37,610 nucleotides of DNA from positions 1 to 37,610 of IMG/VR virus record IMGVR_UViG_3300021093_000182. One strand, given 5' to 3'. The translations under genes were made by a program, and so were the position numbers. The notes under the pieces are model-generated. The model did no database searches. It saw only the letters and a program-made list of their open reading frames with translations, and was not told the DNA's origin. Every line of letters starts with the position of its first letter. Positions within the stretch are counted from its first letter, which is position 1. This document shows positions 7,906 to 17,893 of this stretch, piece by piece. This DNA comes from a virus.

Positions 7906-10900
7906 ATGGCAACGTATTTACAAGGCGTCACAGATTATATACCTCAGTTTCAACCCTTTCAACCTGACTTAAATTTTTATGCAAATGTTTTGCAGACAAA
8001 ACAAACTCAGTATGATAATAATTGGAAGGCATTAAATAATATGTATGGTAAATTATACCATGCAGATTTAACTAGAGACGGTAATATTAATAAAAGAGAT
8101 ACTTATTTAAAACAAGCTGAGTTTGATTTAAAAAGAATTTCTCAAATGGATTTATCATTAGAGCAAAATGTAAATCAAGCTACACAAATATTTAAACCAT
8201 TATATGAAGATAAAGGCTTAGTAAAAGATATGGCCTGGACTAAAAATTATATGACGGAAAGAGCTAAAGGAGAATCTTTTAAAAATGCTTATGATGAAAA
8301 ATTGCAAGATAGATATTGGGATGTAGGTTTAAGAGAACTAGATTATAAAAGAGAAGAATTTAAAAAAGCAGATGATGCAACAGCTATGAGTTTTGGAAAT
8401 GCTACATATACTCCATATGTAAATGCTATGTCTGTAGCTCAAGATGTAGCTAAAGAAGCTGGATTATCTATTGAGTCAGTAAAGTTTAGTCCTGATGGTA
8501 GATGGATTATTAAAAACAAAAATGGTGAACAATTAATAGAACCATTAAGTAAATTATTTGAAGCAAGATTAGGTAATGATCCTGCAATACAAGCTGTATA
8601 TAATACACAAGCTTATGTTGATAGAAAAGATTATGCTAAGTCTAATGCTGCTTTATTTAATAATGATGAGAATGCTGCAGAAATGAAGTATCTTGAAGAT
8701 AAGTTTACAATACTTAAAAGACAAAATGAATTAAGATACAAAGGTTTACAAGCACAAAATACAGTATATAATAATAGAATAGATGATTTAAAGAAACAGG
8801 TTGCTAATAAAACAGCAAACCCTGGAACAGAGCTAGAGATAGCTCAATTAGAAATGAACCGGGATATTAATGCTAAAGTATTAGCATCAGTAGAACAACA
8901 AGGCAAGACTCTAAATAATGGTATGTCAAGTACACCATCTACTGAAGGTGGATTTAGAAATCCTTATGGTGATCTAAATACTTTAAGATTTAAAGTAGAT
9001 TCTGGTGTAGCCAGTATGCTTATGTCAAAAGACTTAAATGAAGCTGCTCAAATATTTGCTTATAAAGATGCTAAAACAGATTTAGAGTCTAACCCATATA
9101 AAGTAATGGAAGACAAGCATATGTACAATCTTAAAGAGATTGGTGCAAAAGAAGCTTCTGCAAAGAGAGTTGCTGAATATAAAGCTGGACTTGCTAAAAA
9201 AGAAGCACTAGATAAATGGTTAGTTGAAGACAGAGGTACACATACATGGGAACCTATTACTGATGCTAATGGTAATATAGTAGGTAGAGTAGCTAGAGAA
9301 AAAGAAAATGAAACTACTGGTGTAACTATAACAGATAGAGATGGTAATGTTACAAATGAAATTAACATGCTGGACTTTGCTAATCAAGTTAAGAAAGATC
9401 AGTTTGCTAAAGTAAAACAACTTTTTCAAAGTAGTCTTCCTCTTATTGCTACATTAAATGGTAATGGTCATATGACTAATAAAGAAGTAGCACATATATT
9501 ACAAGAACAATTAGTAGCTATTGATAGATATGAAAAAGGAAAATTCTTTTTTAATAAAATACTTACAAATGATATAAGAGCAAAATATAATATAAAAAGT
9601 GATATGTCTTTGTATCAAGCAGTACGAGACGGTAAAATTCCTGCTAAAGAAGCTACTACACTTTTAGCTGGTTTTGATGATAAAGTTTATTCAGAAATTG
9701 CTAGTGCATCTCAAGATGTATTTAAAGGGGCGTATACAGGTACAGGTATTACAACACTTAAATTAGACAATATGTCAAATAAGTTAAATGAATTTATTGC
9801 TCAAAATCCTAACTTATCAGAAATTCAAGTTGGTGGTAAACCTACAGCTTTATATTCAGCTTTTAGAAAAAATAGTTCTGCTCTTACTGGTTATATAGAA
9901 TATGATAAATCTCTTAAAAAATGGAAAGAAGATGCTATAAAAGGTGTAAAAGCTGAAATGATAAGACTTAATCCTAATTTAAGAGGAAAGACTTCTGTAA
10001 CTGATTTAGTAAAAAGTCAATTGGATCCTAGTAATTATACCCCAAGTTCATCTATTGTAGATTATTTATTTGATGAAAATGGTAATATAAGATCACAAGA
10101 AGAATTTTATAAAGCAGTTCCAGATGATTTAAAAAGTAAATATATTAAAGGTCCAGGAAAAAGTACAGGACAAAAGATTATAGATTTTGTATTTCCTGGT
10201 TATAGTCCAACTAGTGTTAGTAGAGAGGGTATAGATAGAAGTAAAGGTAGCTACGCATCTTCAGGAAGAGTTGAAGTTTATAAGGGATTAGGAGATGATG
10301 CAGGTGGTCCTTTAAAATATTTTGAATTAGTTAAACAAGCCAATAAAGCATTTACAAATTCTTCTGTAATTAAACAAGCTCCTCCAGGAATTGATGCAAT
10401 TACAGATGCGGGTACAGGACTTTATACTAATAAAATGAAGTACTATAATGTTAATACAAAGAGCATGGGACCTGTTGCAGCTAAAGGATATGAAATGTTA
10501 AATACACTAAGTAACTTAGATTTAGGTGATACCGAAAATATTAGAGTATCTACTTTTGGTTCAAGTGCTTCTGCTTGGGCGCATGGTCATGTTGCTGAAG
10601 GTAAAGATGTCCCTCTAGCACAACAAATACTTACAGATCTTAAAGACGCTAAAGGAAAGTATACAAAAGAAAATACTCTTACTGAATTTGGTATTGCTTA
10701 TAAACCAATATCTGCAGGTGATATAAAATATTCTGGAGTAATAATAAAACTACCAGATGCTTATATTAAATCTCTTAATGTTAGTGATGAGAAAAAAGCT
10801 GAGCTACAGCAAAATGGAGTACAGTTTATGATACCTAAAGAACAACTATCAGGAACTACCTTGTATCAAGAATCTACAAAAGATCCAATATCAGCTGTAA

Positions 10901-11181
10901 TAGATTATACAGGTAAACCTTATATTTATACTGATCCATTAAATCCAAAAAATACATTAACAATTTCAAAAAATGATTTTGGATTATCCCCTTATTCAGT
11001 AGAAATAACATCTGGTGTATATGACCCTAATACAAATACAGAATTAGAAAATAGATTAGTAGATTATGAAACATCTTATGGTAATAATCTTACAAGTTTT
11101 GTATTTGATAATATTACAGGTGAAGGTGGTTTCTTTGATCAATCAAGAGCAATAAATAATTACAATTATAATAATAGATAA
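7906..11181 (+). CDS. Conserved internal/ejection protein of crAss-like phage (1091 aa)
   Basis: The N-terminus (MATYLQGVTDYIPQFQPFQP, then LNFYANVLQTKQTQYDNNW) matches my recollection of a strongly conserved crAss-like protein encoded just before the giant proteins. No enzyme motif was found. Residues ~1-200 and ~250-480 look helical and charged. D54-x-T-x-D-G-x-I-N-x-x-D65 resembles an EF-hand calcium loop. The C-terminal half is mixed, with Gly/Ser/Asn-rich stretches, and ends in NNYNYNNR. There are no cysteines. It opens the coupled run and its stop is 2 bases from the next start, so it is probably made with, and packaged with, the nuclease- and polymerase-bearing proteins. A structural or chaperone-like role in the capsid or tail cargo is the best guess. 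Confidence 0.75.
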   Translation: MATYLQGVTDYIPQFQPFQPDLNFYANVLQTKQTQYDNNWKALNNMYGKLYHADLTRDGNINKRDTYLKQAEFDLKRISQMDLSLEQNVNQATQIFKPLYEDKGLVKDMAWTKNYMTERAKGESFKNAYDEKLQDRYWDVGLRELDYKREEFKKADDATAMSFGNATYTPYVNAMSVAQDVAKEAGLSIESVKFSPDGRWIIKNKNGEQLIEPLSKLFEARLGNDPAIQAVYNTQAYVDRKDYAKSNAALFNNDENAAEMKYLEDKFTILKRQNELRYKGLQAQNTVYNNRIDDLKKQVANKTANPGTELEIAQLEMNRDINAKVLASVEQQGKTLNNGMSSTPSTEGGFRNPYGDLNTLRFKVDSGVASMLMSKDLNEAAQIFAYKDAKTDLESNPYKVMEDKHMYNLKEIGAKEASAKRVAEYKAGLAKKEALDKWLVEDRGTHTWEPITDANGNIVGRVAREKENETTGVTITDRDGNVTNEINMLDFANQVKKDQFAKVKQLFQSSLPLIATLNGNGHMTNKEVAHILQEQLVAIDRYEKGKFFFNKILTNDIRAKYNIKSDMSLYQAVRDGKIPAKEATTLLAGFDDKVYSEIASASQDVFKGAYTGTGITTLKLDNMSNKLNEFIAQNPNLSEIQVGGKPTALYSAFRKNSSALTGYIEYDKSLKKWKEDAIKGVKAEMIRLNPNLRGKTSVTDLVKSQLDPSNYTPSSSIVDYLFDENGNIRSQEEFYKAVPDDLKSKYIKGPGKSTGQKIIDFVFPGYSPTSVSREGIDRSKGSYASSGRVEVYKGLGDDAGGPLKYFELVKQANKAFTNSSVIKQAPPGIDAITDAGTGLYTNKMKYYNVNTKSMGPVAAKGYEMLNTLSNLDLGDTENIRVSTFGSSASAWAHGHVAEGKDVPLAQQILTDLKDAKGKYTKENTLTEFGIAYKPISAGDIKYSGVIIKLPDAYIKSLNVSDEKKAELQQNGVQFMIPKEQLSGTTLYQESTKDPISAVIDYTGKPYIYTDPLNPKNTLTISKNDFGLSPYSVEITSGVYDPNTNTELENRLVDYETSYGNNLTSFVFDNITGEGGFFDQSRAINNYNYNNR

Positions 11182-11183
11182 TA

Positions 11184-14100
11184 ATGGCTGAAGAAAATCT
11201 TTTTAATCCTCTAGATGATTTAGGTCCAGAGTTTGGTGGTATTAATAGACCTGGTTCAGATGCTAATAGTTATTTACCTTTTGAAGGTGATAAAATAGAT
11301 ACTCCTAAAATTAATTTTCCACAGGCACCTAATCCTTTTAGTATGCCTGGTGTTAGAGATTTAACAAGACCTAACTTTAACATTAAACAAAATATTGTAA
11401 ATAATCCTGGTATAATTAAATCTGCACCTAAACCTGGAAAGGTAGATGTAAAAGGTTTAATGAATGCACAACAAGATTATTTAAAATCATTAATACAAAG
11501 TAAACAGTCAAATGAAGATTATGCTAGAATATATAGTTATAATGCTGGTCCAAGTGGAGGAGCATTCTATGATAGATATGCAGCATATGGACAAGAAACA
11601 TTTGATAAAGTAGGCTTTCACCCTTTAAGGGATAATGAAGCCCTATTTAATGCAAGAACTACTAAAGCAGATGATTGGAGTAGAATGATGTCACACTCAT
11701 TTTTACCAATGGTGTGGAAAGGTTTTACTGATGGACCTAAGAGTTTATGGAAAATGATTCAAGGTGACTTTACCGGAACAGACCTAGAAGGAGCAGAAGA
11801 ATATGAAAGATTAGCTGCTATAGGATCATCTAGTAAAGGAGGAGCATTTGGATTTGTAAATAATACAGTAATGAACTTTGGTTACACTGCTGGTATTATT
11901 ACTGAAGCTATAGTAGAAGAAGTAGCTGGTTTAGCATTAGCTCCGTTAACAGCAGGTACTTCAGCAGCAGTTACTACTGCAAATAATGCAAGAAAAATAC
12001 CTTCTTTATTTAAAGGTATAAAAGGTTTTGAGGCAGCATATGATGCCAGTAAAGCAGTAGGTAATACACTTAAAGCTTTAAATAATTCTCAATCAGCAAG
12101 AAAGTTTTGGAATGCAGCTAATGCTGCAGGTACTAGTAAAATAGGAAGATTCTTAAATCCTTTAGAAAATACTGTAGATGCAATAACAGGTATAAGAGCT
12201 ACTGATAACTTAACGGGTCTTGCTAAGACATTTAGAACTGCCGGAGGTTTCTATAGAGATGTAAGAAACTTAAATATGGCTTTATCTGAAGCTAGGCTTG
12301 AAGCTGGTATGGTAGAAAACAAAGTTTATAAAGATGGGTATAATGCTCACTATGAAAAATTTGGTACAGCTCCTACTAATGATGTACAAGAAAAATTAAT
12401 GGCTACAGCTAAACAAGCTTCATTAGATACTTTATATTGGAATACAGGATTAATATATGCATCAAATAAAATAACCTTTAATAATATTACAGGTCCAAGA
12501 GGTGGTATAAGAAACTTTGTAAGAGCTAATATAGATGATGTAATGAAAGCCGGTAACGGTAAGTTTGGTACTGTAGGTAAGATTGTTTATGATAATACTA
12601 AAAAACAATTTGCTAGACAGTCTAATGATTTTATGTCATGGGCAAAAGGTTGGGCAAAAGATCCTATATATAAAAGTGTAGGTAAGACTGTAGGTTATTT
12701 TAAATCTAATTTTACCGAAGGTTTACAAGAAAATGCTCAAGAAATAATTGCTGGAGCAAATGAAAAATATTATACAGATGCTTTTAAAAGTTCTGTTTTA
12801 AAAATGAATCTATATTCAAGAGGTGTAACTGGTTATGCAAATAAAACTAAGTTTGACTATTATGAAGATGAATTTGGTCAACAGTTTACTGAACAAGGTG
12901 CTGAAACTTTTGCATCTGGTTTCTTAATGGGTACACTTGCAGCACCTTTAAATAGTGCAGTACCTATGTTATCTATAGGATATAACAGATTATTTAATAA
13001 TGCAGAATACCAAGAATATAAAACAAGAAAAGAAGAAATGCTTAATGGCATTGTAAAAAATTTAAATAGTCTTGGTCCAAAGCAATTTTATGATTCTAGA
13101 ATATTTAATGCTGCTGTTCAGGATATGGCCGCAGATGTTAAAAATACAGGTTCAAAAAGACAAGCTTATGATGCTACAGATGAAGCTTTTATAAGTCAAG
13201 TAACTACTGCTATGGAAACAGGTAGTTTATATCTCTTCAGAGAAAGGATGACTGATATGAAGAAGATGACTCCTGAAGAAATAGAAAAAGAAGTTCCTGG
13301 TATAGAAAAAGGTGAGGGTCAAAAATATTTAAATAGACTTGATGATATAATTAACAGAATAGATACTGTAGAAAAAAGATATAATTACTATAAAGAAAGA
13401 TATCCTAATCCAATTTCTCTAGAGACATTAAATGAAAAAGATCCAGAGTTTAATGCTAAAGTACAACTTTATACAGGTTGGAATGTAGCATTAAGAAATG
13501 CTGTATTCTTTAATGAAGCTTTTGAATCTGCTTTAAAAAGAAAAGCAGGAATTAAAAATAAACTTACAGCTAATAAACCATTTGCATCTATATCAGATAC
13601 AGAAGTTAATAGCTTATTAGACAATTTAGTATTAGGAAAAGAAATAAGTAATATCAGAAATGAAATTAAATCATTAGAAGATTTAAAGAAATCTGGTACA
13701 TTAAATCCTGAGTTAAATAAAGAGTTAGAAAACAAAAAGAAAAAATTAGAAGCTTACACAGAGTTATTTAATGAAACAGAAACATTTAATAATTTCTTTA
13801 ACAGATATGAAAATCTTGAGTTGATTAAAAAATCAATGAAAAAAGAACTTGAAAAAAGAAATATTAAAACTGATGAATTAACTGATGAAGCTGTTATTGC
13901 AGCTATAGATAAAAATTTAGGGGCTTTTGATGATGTAAATAAAGCTGAAAGAATACAAGCATATAAAAGAAGTGTAGACAAATATTTAAAGTCTATTGCT
14001 GATGTTAGTAATGATAATGTATTTGATGAAAAATTAGATGACTTATTTAATGATTTATTAGATCACCAAAAACTAGATTCAGAATCTAAAAAGTTAGTTA

Positions 14101-17100
14101 GGTATAATAACCTACTACATAACCCGGAAGAATTTTTAAAACTTGTAGAAAGAAATACAGAATGGTTAAAGTCACTCTATGATAATAGAGAAAATATTTT
14201 TAGAGATATTGTAACTGAACAAATAGGTATTGTAGAAGCAAACTCTTTACTAAATGCTTTAGCAGATAGAGGTATCTACATGAGTGTAGATGACTTTGCA
14301 GAGTTTATTAAAAATGGAACTAAACCAAAAGAGTTCTTTAATGAACCTGCTAATGAAGTATATAGAGAAGGTACTACTGAATATGATGAAATTTTTGAAG
14401 AGTACTTAACTAAGTTTAATGCACTTAGACCTGAAAAACCAGTAAGCCAAGAAGAAGATGAACTCTTTGGTCAAGACTTAGATCTTGACATGATTTTTGA
14501 AGATGAAGAAACAGCACAAAAAACTAAAGAAGAACTTTATAAATCATATACTCCAGAACAAAAAGCTTCTATTAAAAAGATTGAAGAGTTAATTAAACTT
14601 CAGGAAAATGTAAAAGCAGGAGAAACACTTAAGGTAGATGACCCTACAACAGGATTAAAGGCCGGAGAAAAAGCTTATTTAATAAATGATCTTTTCCATA
14701 GAAGGGTTACTAATGCTATAAAAGATGTAGAAGCAAGTGATTACCAATATACAGATAAAGCAGTTTTAGAAGATATATTTCAAATTGCTTTTGGTGGTAA
14801 TGTTCTTAAAGAAAATACTGGAGCAGAAGACTTTACCTTTAAAGGTAAAAACTATGTTAAAGATTTAGTACCTACAGAAGGTGGTTATAATATTAAAGTA
14901 TCAGAAAAATTAGAAGATGGTACAATAAAACCTTTATCAGAAACTGAGTCTTCAATACTAGGTTTTATTTATTTAGCTAAACAAGCTGATCTTGCTGGAT
15001 TTAGAGATGTGTTATATGAAGAACTAGCAGATGAATTAACTAATATTTTACAACCAACTACAACTCCTGTTTCTAATAAAGCTAATATAGAAAGATTAGA
15101 AGCTTTAAATTTATTAGATAAGGAATCTACAGAGTTTTTTAAAGATGGTATAGATAAAAAAGTAACAGATATAGAAAATGAATACTTAGAAAGATTATTA
15201 AATTTAGAATATTTGTCAAAACCTTTAGTTTTAAAAGATATATCTCAAAAAGAATATAATGATCAAGTTGCTTCTATAAAGAAAAGTTATGAATCTAAAA
15301 TTAATAGTGTTGGTAAACGTAGATATAGAATTAATCTTGAAAGTGCAAGAGATAAGGAATTAGCTGATTTAAAAAGAAAATATGATGCAGAACCAGCTGT
15401 TTCTACCAGTCCTGTTTCTGATAAGAAAGCTGATATAGAAAGAAGAAGACAGGAAGAATTAGATAGAAAACTTAATAATAGAAAAGGCGCATTAGAAGTA
15501 CAACAAGAATTTGAAAATAACTTAAAAGAAAATCAAGAAATACCAGAATATTCTAAAGTTGGGGTTAAATATAATGAAGGGTCAGAAGTAACAGCAACTT
15601 TTCAAGATAATACATCTGAAACATTTAAAGGCGAGCCTTACCCAATAGTTATAAATGTTATCAAGCCAGCAATTATAGAAAATGGAAAATTGATACAAGC
15701 TGCTGTATTACAAATAGGTATGTTTGATTCTAAAGAATCTGCCGATAATTGGGTTTCTGGTATAAAAGATAGAAATGCTAAGCAACTAACGCAGCTTGAG
15801 CAGGAAATCAATGCTAAATATGATGCAGAACTAGATGCTTTAGAAGAAGCTCCAGTAAGTACTGAAGAACAAACTACTAGTGCTCAACCTGTAAACATAA
15901 GCAATGAAGATTTATATAATAAGATATATAAGTTTGTATCAGAAAAAACATATGAAGATGGTAGAGAAGCTGGTAATTATATAGATCAAGCTGCAAAAGA
16001 TTTTTTGGGTGAAGGTAAAATGCCGGAGTTTGATCCTAATAAAATTACTAAAAAAGCTTACTTAGATTTATTTGGACCAGATGGACACCTTACCCAAATA
16101 AAAAGAAGAATTGATAATGGTGAACTTTATATAGTAGCTAAAGGATTAGTAGTATATGATTCTAATATAGAAAAGCTTGATGGTACTACAGATAGGATTG
16201 CCGGAGAAATTGACTTAATAGCAGTAGATAGAAAAGGTAAAATACATATCATAGATATTAAAACAGGAAATGAGGATAAGTGGTTTAAGTTTAATAAAAT
16301 TAAAAAGACTAAAAAAACAGCCACCACAAAAGATGATGGTATATATTCTAAAAGAGAAAACTATACTTTACAACAAGCTACTTATGCTACCTTATTAAAA
16401 AGAATGATTGGTGTTGATGCTAGTATATCTATATTACCCGTTCAAAGAAGTTCTGATCCACAAACTGGAAAAATTTTAACTGCAGGAAAACCTACAGCTC
16501 AATACATATATCAACCTTTAATTTATAGAAGAACACCTGATGGCAAAATATCAAAAAATTCTATTGGTATTAAAGAGTTTGAAGTAGATAATTCACCACA
16601 AGTTTCAGAAATGCTTATTCCTCTTTATATGGCTAGTGTAAGAGATGAGATGAATACTCTTTTCCCAATCACAAGATATAAGGATGCAACAGGTGAGTAT
16701 GTTGAAGAAATGATAGATTTATCTGGTGTATCTAAAACTGTATCACCTAAAGATAAATTAAATACCCTTACTAAAAAATATGAAAATAGTACTAAGAAGA
16801 TAGACTCTCAAATAGAAACTATTCAAGAAAGACTTAGTAAATTTAATATTACTCAGAACTTTGATAGTATAGACCTATCAGAAAACTCTGACTTTGTACA
16901 ACAACAACTAGAAAAAGATGAAGCTTTTGCTAATGTATTTAAAGTACATAAAGATAGATTTGTTGGAAAAGTTGCTTATGCACCAACTCCCGGACAATTA
17001 TTAGCAATTGACGCATTATCTACAGGAGTATTAACTCCGGAAGAAATAGATTTTGTACAAAATAGTAATCCTAATAGAGAAGAAGTATCTGAAATAATAC

Positions 17101-17882
17101 ATGAAGCAGTTAAAAGAATACAGTATTTAAAAGTTAATACAACCAGTGATGTTGCTGCTAGAGCATTTTCAGATTATCAAAGAGATGTCTTTAATTTAAT
17201 TAGTTTAAATAATACTAATGCTCAAGATAAAGCTATCTTAGAAACATTTGTTAATGCATCTCAAGCTACAACACCTCAAGAAATACAAGATGCTGTAAAT
17301 AGTTTAGATACATTGCAGAGTAGTCTAGAACAGCAATTAAGTAACAAGTTTTTAAAAGATAATGTTATACAAAAAATACAAGGTCAACTTAAAGATGTTA
17401 AAGATTTTAATGCTAACTTTAGATTAGATTCAGGCTTTGTTGATGTAGTAGATATTTTTGCTGATCCAATAGATTCTACAATAGATGGAGAAAGTGTTGT
17501 AAAAGTAAATGATATTTATTATCTTAATAAGGATGGTAACCCTAAAATGGTGGTAACAGAGATATTAGAAAATGGAAACATTGTGTTAAAATTAGCTACT
17601 AAACAAAATACACCTAGAAAAAATGCAAAAGAAATGGTAGTCTCTCCAAATGAATTGTCAAATAATTTTGTTAAAGAGTCAGAGTTAAATAATGTCTCTG
17701 ATAAACAAACAACATATACAACATCTCCTGCTGAAAAAGAAATTTTAGAAGAAACTTTTGATGCTCAAGATGTTTTCCTTGCATCTGATGAAGCTAAACA
17801 AGAAGCTTACAATATTGGTATGGAAACAAATGTGGAGGATATAAAGAATGATTTAATTAATAAATTTAAAAACTGTCAGTAA
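11184..17882 (+). CDS. Giant ejected protein with PD-(D/E)XK nuclease domain (2232 aa)
   Basis: Mostly helical and charged. Two weakly hydrophobic Ala/Gly segments, ~233-262 (YTAGIITEAIVEEVAGLALA) and ~576-600 (FASGFLMGTLAAPLNSAV), could touch membrane. Coiled-coil-like stretches lie around 810-900 and 1380-1480. At ~1600-1770 is a RecB/Cas4-like PD-(D/E)XK nuclease: AGEIDLIAVD with D1677, then IIDIKTG with D1691 and K1693, then LQQATYATLL with Q1730/Q1731 and Y1734. This core would bind Mg2+ and cut DNA; delivered with the phage it could attack host or rival DNA, or process the incoming genome. The only cysteine is C2231, one residue before the end. Its stop overlaps the next start by one base (TAATG), so translation is coupled. 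Nuclease call good; the rest is unassigned. Confidence 0.85.
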   Translation: MAEENLFNPLDDLGPEFGGINRPGSDANSYLPFEGDKIDTPKINFPQAPNPFSMPGVRDLTRPNFNIKQNIVNNPGIIKSAPKPGKVDVKGLMNAQQDYLKSLIQSKQSNEDYARIYSYNAGPSGGAFYDRYAAYGQETFDKVGFHPLRDNEALFNARTTKADDWSRMMSHSFLPMVWKGFTDGPKSLWKMIQGDFTGTDLEGAEEYERLAAIGSSSKGGAFGFVNNTVMNFGYTAGIITEAIVEEVAGLALAPLTAGTSAAVTTANNARKIPSLFKGIKGFEAAYDASKAVGNTLKALNNSQSARKFWNAANAAGTSKIGRFLNPLENTVDAITGIRATDNLTGLAKTFRTAGGFYRDVRNLNMALSEARLEAGMVENKVYKDGYNAHYEKFGTAPTNDVQEKLMATAKQASLDTLYWNTGLIYASNKITFNNITGPRGGIRNFVRANIDDVMKAGNGKFGTVGKIVYDNTKKQFARQSNDFMSWAKGWAKDPIYKSVGKTVGYFKSNFTEGLQENAQEIIAGANEKYYTDAFKSSVLKMNLYSRGVTGYANKTKFDYYEDEFGQQFTEQGAETFASGFLMGTLAAPLNSAVPMLSIGYNRLFNNAEYQEYKTRKEEMLNGIVKNLNSLGPKQFYDSRIFNAAVQDMAADVKNTGSKRQAYDATDEAFISQVTTAMETGSLYLFRERMTDMKKMTPEEIEKEVPGIEKGEGQKYLNRLDDIINRIDTVEKRYNYYKERYPNPISLETLNEKDPEFNAKVQLYTGWNVALRNAVFFNEAFESALKRKAGIKNKLTANKPFASISDTEVNSLLDNLVLGKEISNIRNEIKSLEDLKKSGTLNPELNKELENKKKKLEAYTELFNETETFNNFFNRYENLELIKKSMKKELEKRNIKTDELTDEAVIAAIDKNLGAFDDVNKAERIQAYKRSVDKYLKSIADVSNDNVFDEKLDDLFNDLLDHQKLDSESKKLVRYNNLLHNPEEFLKLVERNTEWLKSLYDNRENIFRDIVTEQIGIVEANSLLNALADRGIYMSVDDFAEFIKNGTKPKEFFNEPANEVYREGTTEYDEIFEEYLTKFNALRPEKPVSQEEDELFGQDLDLDMIFEDEETAQKTKEELYKSYTPEQKASIKKIEELIKLQENVKAGETLKVDDPTTGLKAGEKAYLINDLFHRRVTNAIKDVEASDYQYTDKAVLEDIFQIAFGGNVLKENTGAEDFTFKGKNYVKDLVPTEGGYNIKVSEKLEDGTIKPLSETESSILGFIYLAKQADLAGFRDVLYEELADELTNILQPTTTPVSNKANIERLEALNLLDKESTEFFKDGIDKKVTDIENEYLERLLNLEYLSKPLVLKDISQKEYNDQVASIKKSYESKINSVGKRRYRINLESARDKELADLKRKYDAEPAVSTSPVSDKKADIERRRQEELDRKLNNRKGALEVQQEFENNLKENQEIPEYSKVGVKYNEGSEVTATFQDNTSETFKGEPYPIVINVIKPAIIENGKLIQAAVLQIGMFDSKESADNWVSGIKDRNAKQLTQLEQEINAKYDAELDALEEAPVSTEEQTTSAQPVNISNEDLYNKIYKFVSEKTYEDGREAGNYIDQAAKDFLGEGKMPEFDPNKITKKAYLDLFGPDGHLTQIKRRIDNGELYIVAKGLVVYDSNIEKLDGTTDRIAGEIDLIAVDRKGKIHIIDIKTGNEDKWFKFNKIKKTKKTATTKDDGIYSKRENYTLQQATYATLLKRMIGVDASISILPVQRSSDPQTGKILTAGKPTAQYIYQPLIYRRTPDGKISKNSIGIKEFEVDNSPQVSEMLIPLYMASVRDEMNTLFPITRYKDATGEYVEEMIDLSGVSKTVSPKDKLNTLTKKYENSTKKIDSQIETIQERLSKFNITQNFDSIDLSENSDFVQQQLEKDEAFANVFKVHKDRFVGKVAYAPTPGQLLAIDALSTGVLTPEEIDFVQNSNPNREEVSEIIHEAVKRIQYLKVNTTSDVAARAFSDYQRDVFNLISLNNTNAQDKAILETFVNASQATTPQEIQDAVNSLDTLQSSLEQQLSNKFLKDNVIQKIQGQLKDVKDFNANFRLDSGFVDVVDIFADPIDSTIDGESVVKVNDIYYLNKDGNPKMVVTEILENGNIVLKLATKQNTPRKNAKEMVVSPNELSNNFVKESELNNVSDKQTTYTTSPAEKEILEETFDAQDVFLASDEAKQEAYNIGMETNVEDIKNDLINKFKNCQ

Positions 17883-17893
17883 TGATCCAATGT
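17874..17893 (+). other. First junction cysteine pair (2232-aa / 4674-aa proteins)
   Basis: The stop-start overlap TAATG is flanked by the only Cys codon of the upstream gene (17874-17876, residue 2231 of 2232) and the first Cys codon of the downstream gene (17891-17893, residue 4). In peptide terms the ends read ...KNCQ-stop and MIQC.... Their meaning is discussed under findings. Confidence 0.7.
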
